A DNA stretch of 8,147 nt, from contig CAKMZE010000096.1 of the NCBI GenBank assembly GCA_929200295.1, positions 2,182 to 10,328 of the forward strand, written 5' to 3'. Shown here piece by piece: positions 6,079 through 8,147 of this stretch. The translations under genes and the position numbers were made by a program. The stretch is from an uncultured Alphaproteobacteria bacterium. GTDB lineage: Bacteria > Pseudomonadota > Alphaproteobacteria > Rhodobacterales > Rhodobacteraceae. Each line of letters starts with the position of its first letter. Positions within the stretch are counted from its first letter, which is position 1. The notes below the pieces were generated by a model. It was not told the origin of the DNA. It did no database searches and saw only the letters and a list, made by a program, of their open reading frames with translations.

Positions 6079-7896
6079 TTAGTCTTCCATCGCTTCAAGC
6101 TGATCGATAAACCCTTCGATCATGCTCAGCCCCTTATCCCAAAATTTTGGGTCTGACGCATCGAGGCCAAATGGGGCCAACAAATCCTTATGATGCTTTG
6201 ATCCGCCTGCTTTGAGCATCGCAAAATATTTGCTTTGGAAATCAGGATCACCATCTTCATAAACCGCATATAGCGCATTCACCAATCCATCGCCAAACGC
6301 GTAGGCGTAGACATAAAATGGGGAGTGGACGAAATGGGGGATGTAGCTCCAAAACGTCTCGTAACCTTCATGAAAATCAAACACATCGCCCAGGCTTTCC
6401 GCTTGCACAGACATCCACAGCGCATTGATATCCTCTGGTGTCAGCTCACCCTCTGAGCGGGCGGCATGAAGTTTGCATTCAAAGTCATAAAACGCGATCT
6501 GCCGCACGACCGTATTGATCATATCTTCGACCTTACCGGCGAGCAGCACCTTGCGCTCTTGATCGTCCTTTGCCTCGTCCAAGAGCTTGCGGAATGTCAA
6601 CATCTCGCCAAAGACCGATGCGGTTTCAGCCAATGTCAGTGGTGTTGAGGCCAATAGCTCGCCTTGCTCTGCGGCAAGCACCTGATGCACGCCGTGGCCC
6701 AGCTCATGGGCAAGTGTCATCACATCGCGTGGTTTCCCAAGATAGTTGAGCATCACATAAGGATGAACTGTCGTGACGGTTGGATGCGCAAAAGCTCCCG
6801 GTGCCTTGCCCGGCTTTACCCCCGCATCAATCCAGCCCTTACTAAAGAAGGGGGCGGCGAGATCCGCCATTTCAGGGGCGAAATCTGCATAAGCCTTCAT
6901 CACAGTGTCTTGGGCTTCATCCCATTTCACGAGACGATCCGATTCCATCGGCAATGGCGCGTTGCGATCCCATGTTTGCATGCGCTCAAGCCCCAGCCAT
7001 TTGGCCTTTAGCTTGTAATATCTGTGCGAAAGCCGCGGATAAGCGGCGACTACCGCGTTGCGCAATGCCTCGACCACTTCAGGTTCAACATGATTAGACA
7101 GATGCCGCCCCGTCTGTGGGGTCGGCATTTTGCGCCAGCGATCTTCGATCTCTTTTTCTTTGGCCAGTGTATTATGCACCCGCGCAAAGGTTTTGATATT
7201 GGCTTGAAACACATCCGAGAGCGCATGGCTCGCAGCCTCGCGTTTCGCACGATCATGATCCGTTAGCAGATCCAGCGTCGCCTCGAGGTTCAGTGTTTCG
7301 CCTGCAACCGTAAACTCAAGCCCGGCCATTGTTTCGTCAAACAAACGGTTCCATGCGGCGGCACCGACAGTCGATTGATCATGCAAAAACTTTTCCAGCT
7401 CATCAGAAAGCTGATATGGCTTCATCGCCCGCATGCGATCAAATAGCGGTTTATACCGCGCGAGATCTGCATTTTGGGTCAGAAGGTTTGCGAGATGCGC
7501 ATCATCAAGACGGTTGAACTCAAGGCTATAAAACACGAGAGGTGTTGAAATTTCGGTGATCTTATCTTGCATATCAGCCATAAATTTGGCGCGCGCGCTA
7601 TCGGTCGTGACCTGATAATAACGCAGACCCGCATATGACATAATCCGCCCTGCGATCATGCTTAGCTTTTCATCACGTTGCACCGCATTAAGAAGACCAG
7701 CCGCATCAAGTGTCGCGAGTTTCCCCTCGTAATCCGCGGCAAAACTGGCGCATTCTTTTTCCAGCCAAGCGAGATCTTGGGCAAGCGCTGGGCTGTCCTC
7801 ACCGGGGTACAAATCGTCGAGATTCCATTCCGGCAGATCGCCAAATTCAGTGTTGCGGGCTGTATCTGCGTCATAAACAGGGGAAGAAAGGTGCAT
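6079..7896 (-). CDS. pepF: Oligoendopeptidase F, M3-family zinc metallopeptidase
   Basis: This 605-residue cytosolic enzyme should cleave short peptides (about 7-17 residues in well-studied PepF), helping to recycle products of larger proteases. The zinc site is seen at HELGH, residues 397-401 (His397 and His401 ligands, Glu398 catalytic), with the third ligand probably Glu424 in LAETASVFGEM. The N-terminus (LPEWNLDDLYPGEDSP, 21-36) and the C-terminal FVHSPFYVYAYAFGDGLVNALY segment are typical of PepF. The length is normal and no signal peptide is present. An in-frame TAA at 7909-7911 just upstream leaves ATG 7896 as the start; the ribosome site is weak (AAGG, 10 nt away). A candidate heat-shock promoter lies at 7932-7959. 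The gene converges on the DUF4389 unit and the IS, and a REP-like palindrome follows its stop codon. Family assignment is very secure. Confidence 0.96.
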   Translation of the reverse strand: MHLSSPVYDADTARNTEFGDLPEWNLDDLYPGEDSPALAQDLAWLEKECASFAADYEGKLATLDAAGLLNAVQRDEKLSMIAGRIMSYAGLRYYQVTTDSARAKFMADMQDKITEISTPLVFYSLEFNRLDDAHLANLLTQNADLARYKPLFDRMRAMKPYQLSDELEKFLHDQSTVGAAAWNRLFDETMAGLEFTVAGETLNLEATLDLLTDHDRAKREAASHALSDVFQANIKTFARVHNTLAKEKEIEDRWRKMPTPQTGRHLSNHVEPEVVEALRNAVVAAYPRLSHRYYKLKAKWLGLERMQTWDRNAPLPMESDRLVKWDEAQDTVMKAYADFAPEMADLAAPFFSKGWIDAGVKPGKAPGAFAHPTVTTVHPYVMLNYLGKPRDVMTLAHELGHGVHQVLAAEQGELLASTPLTLAETASVFGEMLTFRKLLDEAKDDQERKVLLAGKVEDMINTVVRQIAFYDFECKLHAARSEGELTPEDINALWMSVQAESLGDVFDFHEGYETFWSYIPHFVHSPFYVYAYAFGDGLVNALYAVYEDGDPDFQSKYFAMLKAGGSKHHKDLLAPFGLDASDPKFWDKGLSMIEGFIDQLEAMED

Positions 7897-7931
7897 GTTT
7901 TTAGGGCCTTATCATAATGGGCTTTGTTCTC

Positions 7932-7959
7932 ACATAGGGGCTATATAACAATGTTCAAA
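7932..7959 (-). promoter_or_regulatory. Candidate heat-shock (RpoH) promoter of pepF
   Basis: On the minus strand, TTTG (7959-7956, within TTTGAAC), a 17-nt spacer, then CCTATGT (7938-7932). Against the alphaproteobacterial sigma-32 consensus CTTG, 17-18 nt, CYTATNT, the -10 is perfect and the -35 has one mismatch. The predicted start is about 28 nt before the pepF ATG. No better sigma-70 pair is seen here: TTATAT at 7943-7948 lacks a reasonable -35. Confidence 0.45.
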
Positions 7960-8047
7960 GTGGTTTGTATGTAATTTTGATTGTTTAACCCACTGTGGTG
8001 CGGCTCTTGGCGCTGCGCGCTCATATGCTATCGTTCAATGCAGAGCA

Positions 8048-8070
8048 CCAAGGCGGCATTGTCGCCTTGG
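8048..8070. repeat. Hairpin (8-10 bp stem) in the right-hand noncoding region
   Basis: CCAAGGCG (8048-8055) pairs with CGCCTTGG (8063-8070). A further G-T and C-G pair can close the stem to a 3-nt ATT loop. CGGTTTTCGC follows on the plus strand, so the T-run is too short and too far away for a confident terminator, and no plus-strand gene ends here. It may be a regulatory or REP-type structure. The surrounding 7960-8092 shows no gene. Confidence 0.4.
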
Positions 8071-8092
8071 CGGTTTTCGCGGGTGTGTGCCT

Positions 8093-8147
8093 TAGGGCGT
8101 GTTGAGATTCAGGATTCATAATTGATGTAAGTTCTGATTCAATCTTC
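8093..8147 (+). mobile_element. Possible left end of an IS5-type insertion sequence (cut by window edge)
   Basis: TTAGGGCGTGTTGAGATTCA begins abruptly at a TTAG that fits the YTAR target of IS5-type elements, and the GGGCGTGTTGA start resembles IS5-family inverted repeats as I recall them. The following A+T-rich stretch holds GATTCA three times (8106, 8113, 8136). No transposase start lies within the window, so this rests on resemblance only. Confidence 0.25.

Overview
The window looks like a chromosomal segment of an alphaproteobacterium, most likely a marine Roseobacter-type Rhodobacteraceae. The RpoH, RluA-family, Gfo/Idh/MocA, DUF4389 and PepF proteins all read like members of that group. 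The G+C content is moderate, and the promoters fit the alphaproteobacterial heat-shock consensus. No search could be run, so the taxonomic call is inference.

Layout from left to right: (1) a minus-strand DUF2235 / Tle1-like alpha/beta-hydrolase gene that runs off the left edge; (2) a divergent 139-bp intergenic region; (3) a plus-strand rluD-like 23S rRNA pseudouridine synthase; (4) the heat-shock sigma factor gene rpoH, preceded by a good candidate for its own heat-shock promoter and by a 7-bp inverted repeat at the expected start point, and closed by a textbook intrinsic terminator; (5) a two-gene plus-strand unit encoding a Gfo/Idh/MocA oxidoreductase and a small DUF4389 membrane protein; (6) a complete 1335-bp IS256-family insertion sequence with terminal inverted repeats and an 8-bp target duplication, whose transposase carries one in-frame amber stop; (7) a minus-strand oligoendopeptidase F gene (pepF) with a second candidate heat-shock promoter; (8) a noncoding right end with a hairpin and possibly the start of another insertion sequence.

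The most informative structure is at the insertion sequence. Removing it and one copy of the target duplication restores a head-to-head pair of 24-bp REP-like elements (a GTAG foot plus a 19-bp palindrome). The pair lies between the convergent DUF4389 and pepF genes. The two copies differ at only two positions, which pair with each other in the stem (A-T versus G-C), so the hairpin appears to be conserved.

Functionally, rpoH and pepF may both respond to heat shock: the sigma factor activates itself, and a cytosolic oligopeptidase could finish the breakdown of peptides released by stress proteases. The other genes are ordinary housekeeping or metabolic genes. I see no defence system, CRISPR array, tRNA or rRNA. 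No stretch longer than 300 bases lacks a gene or an insertion sequence. I did not find a clearly new multi-gene system; the interest lies in the repeat/IS structure and the regulatory sites.
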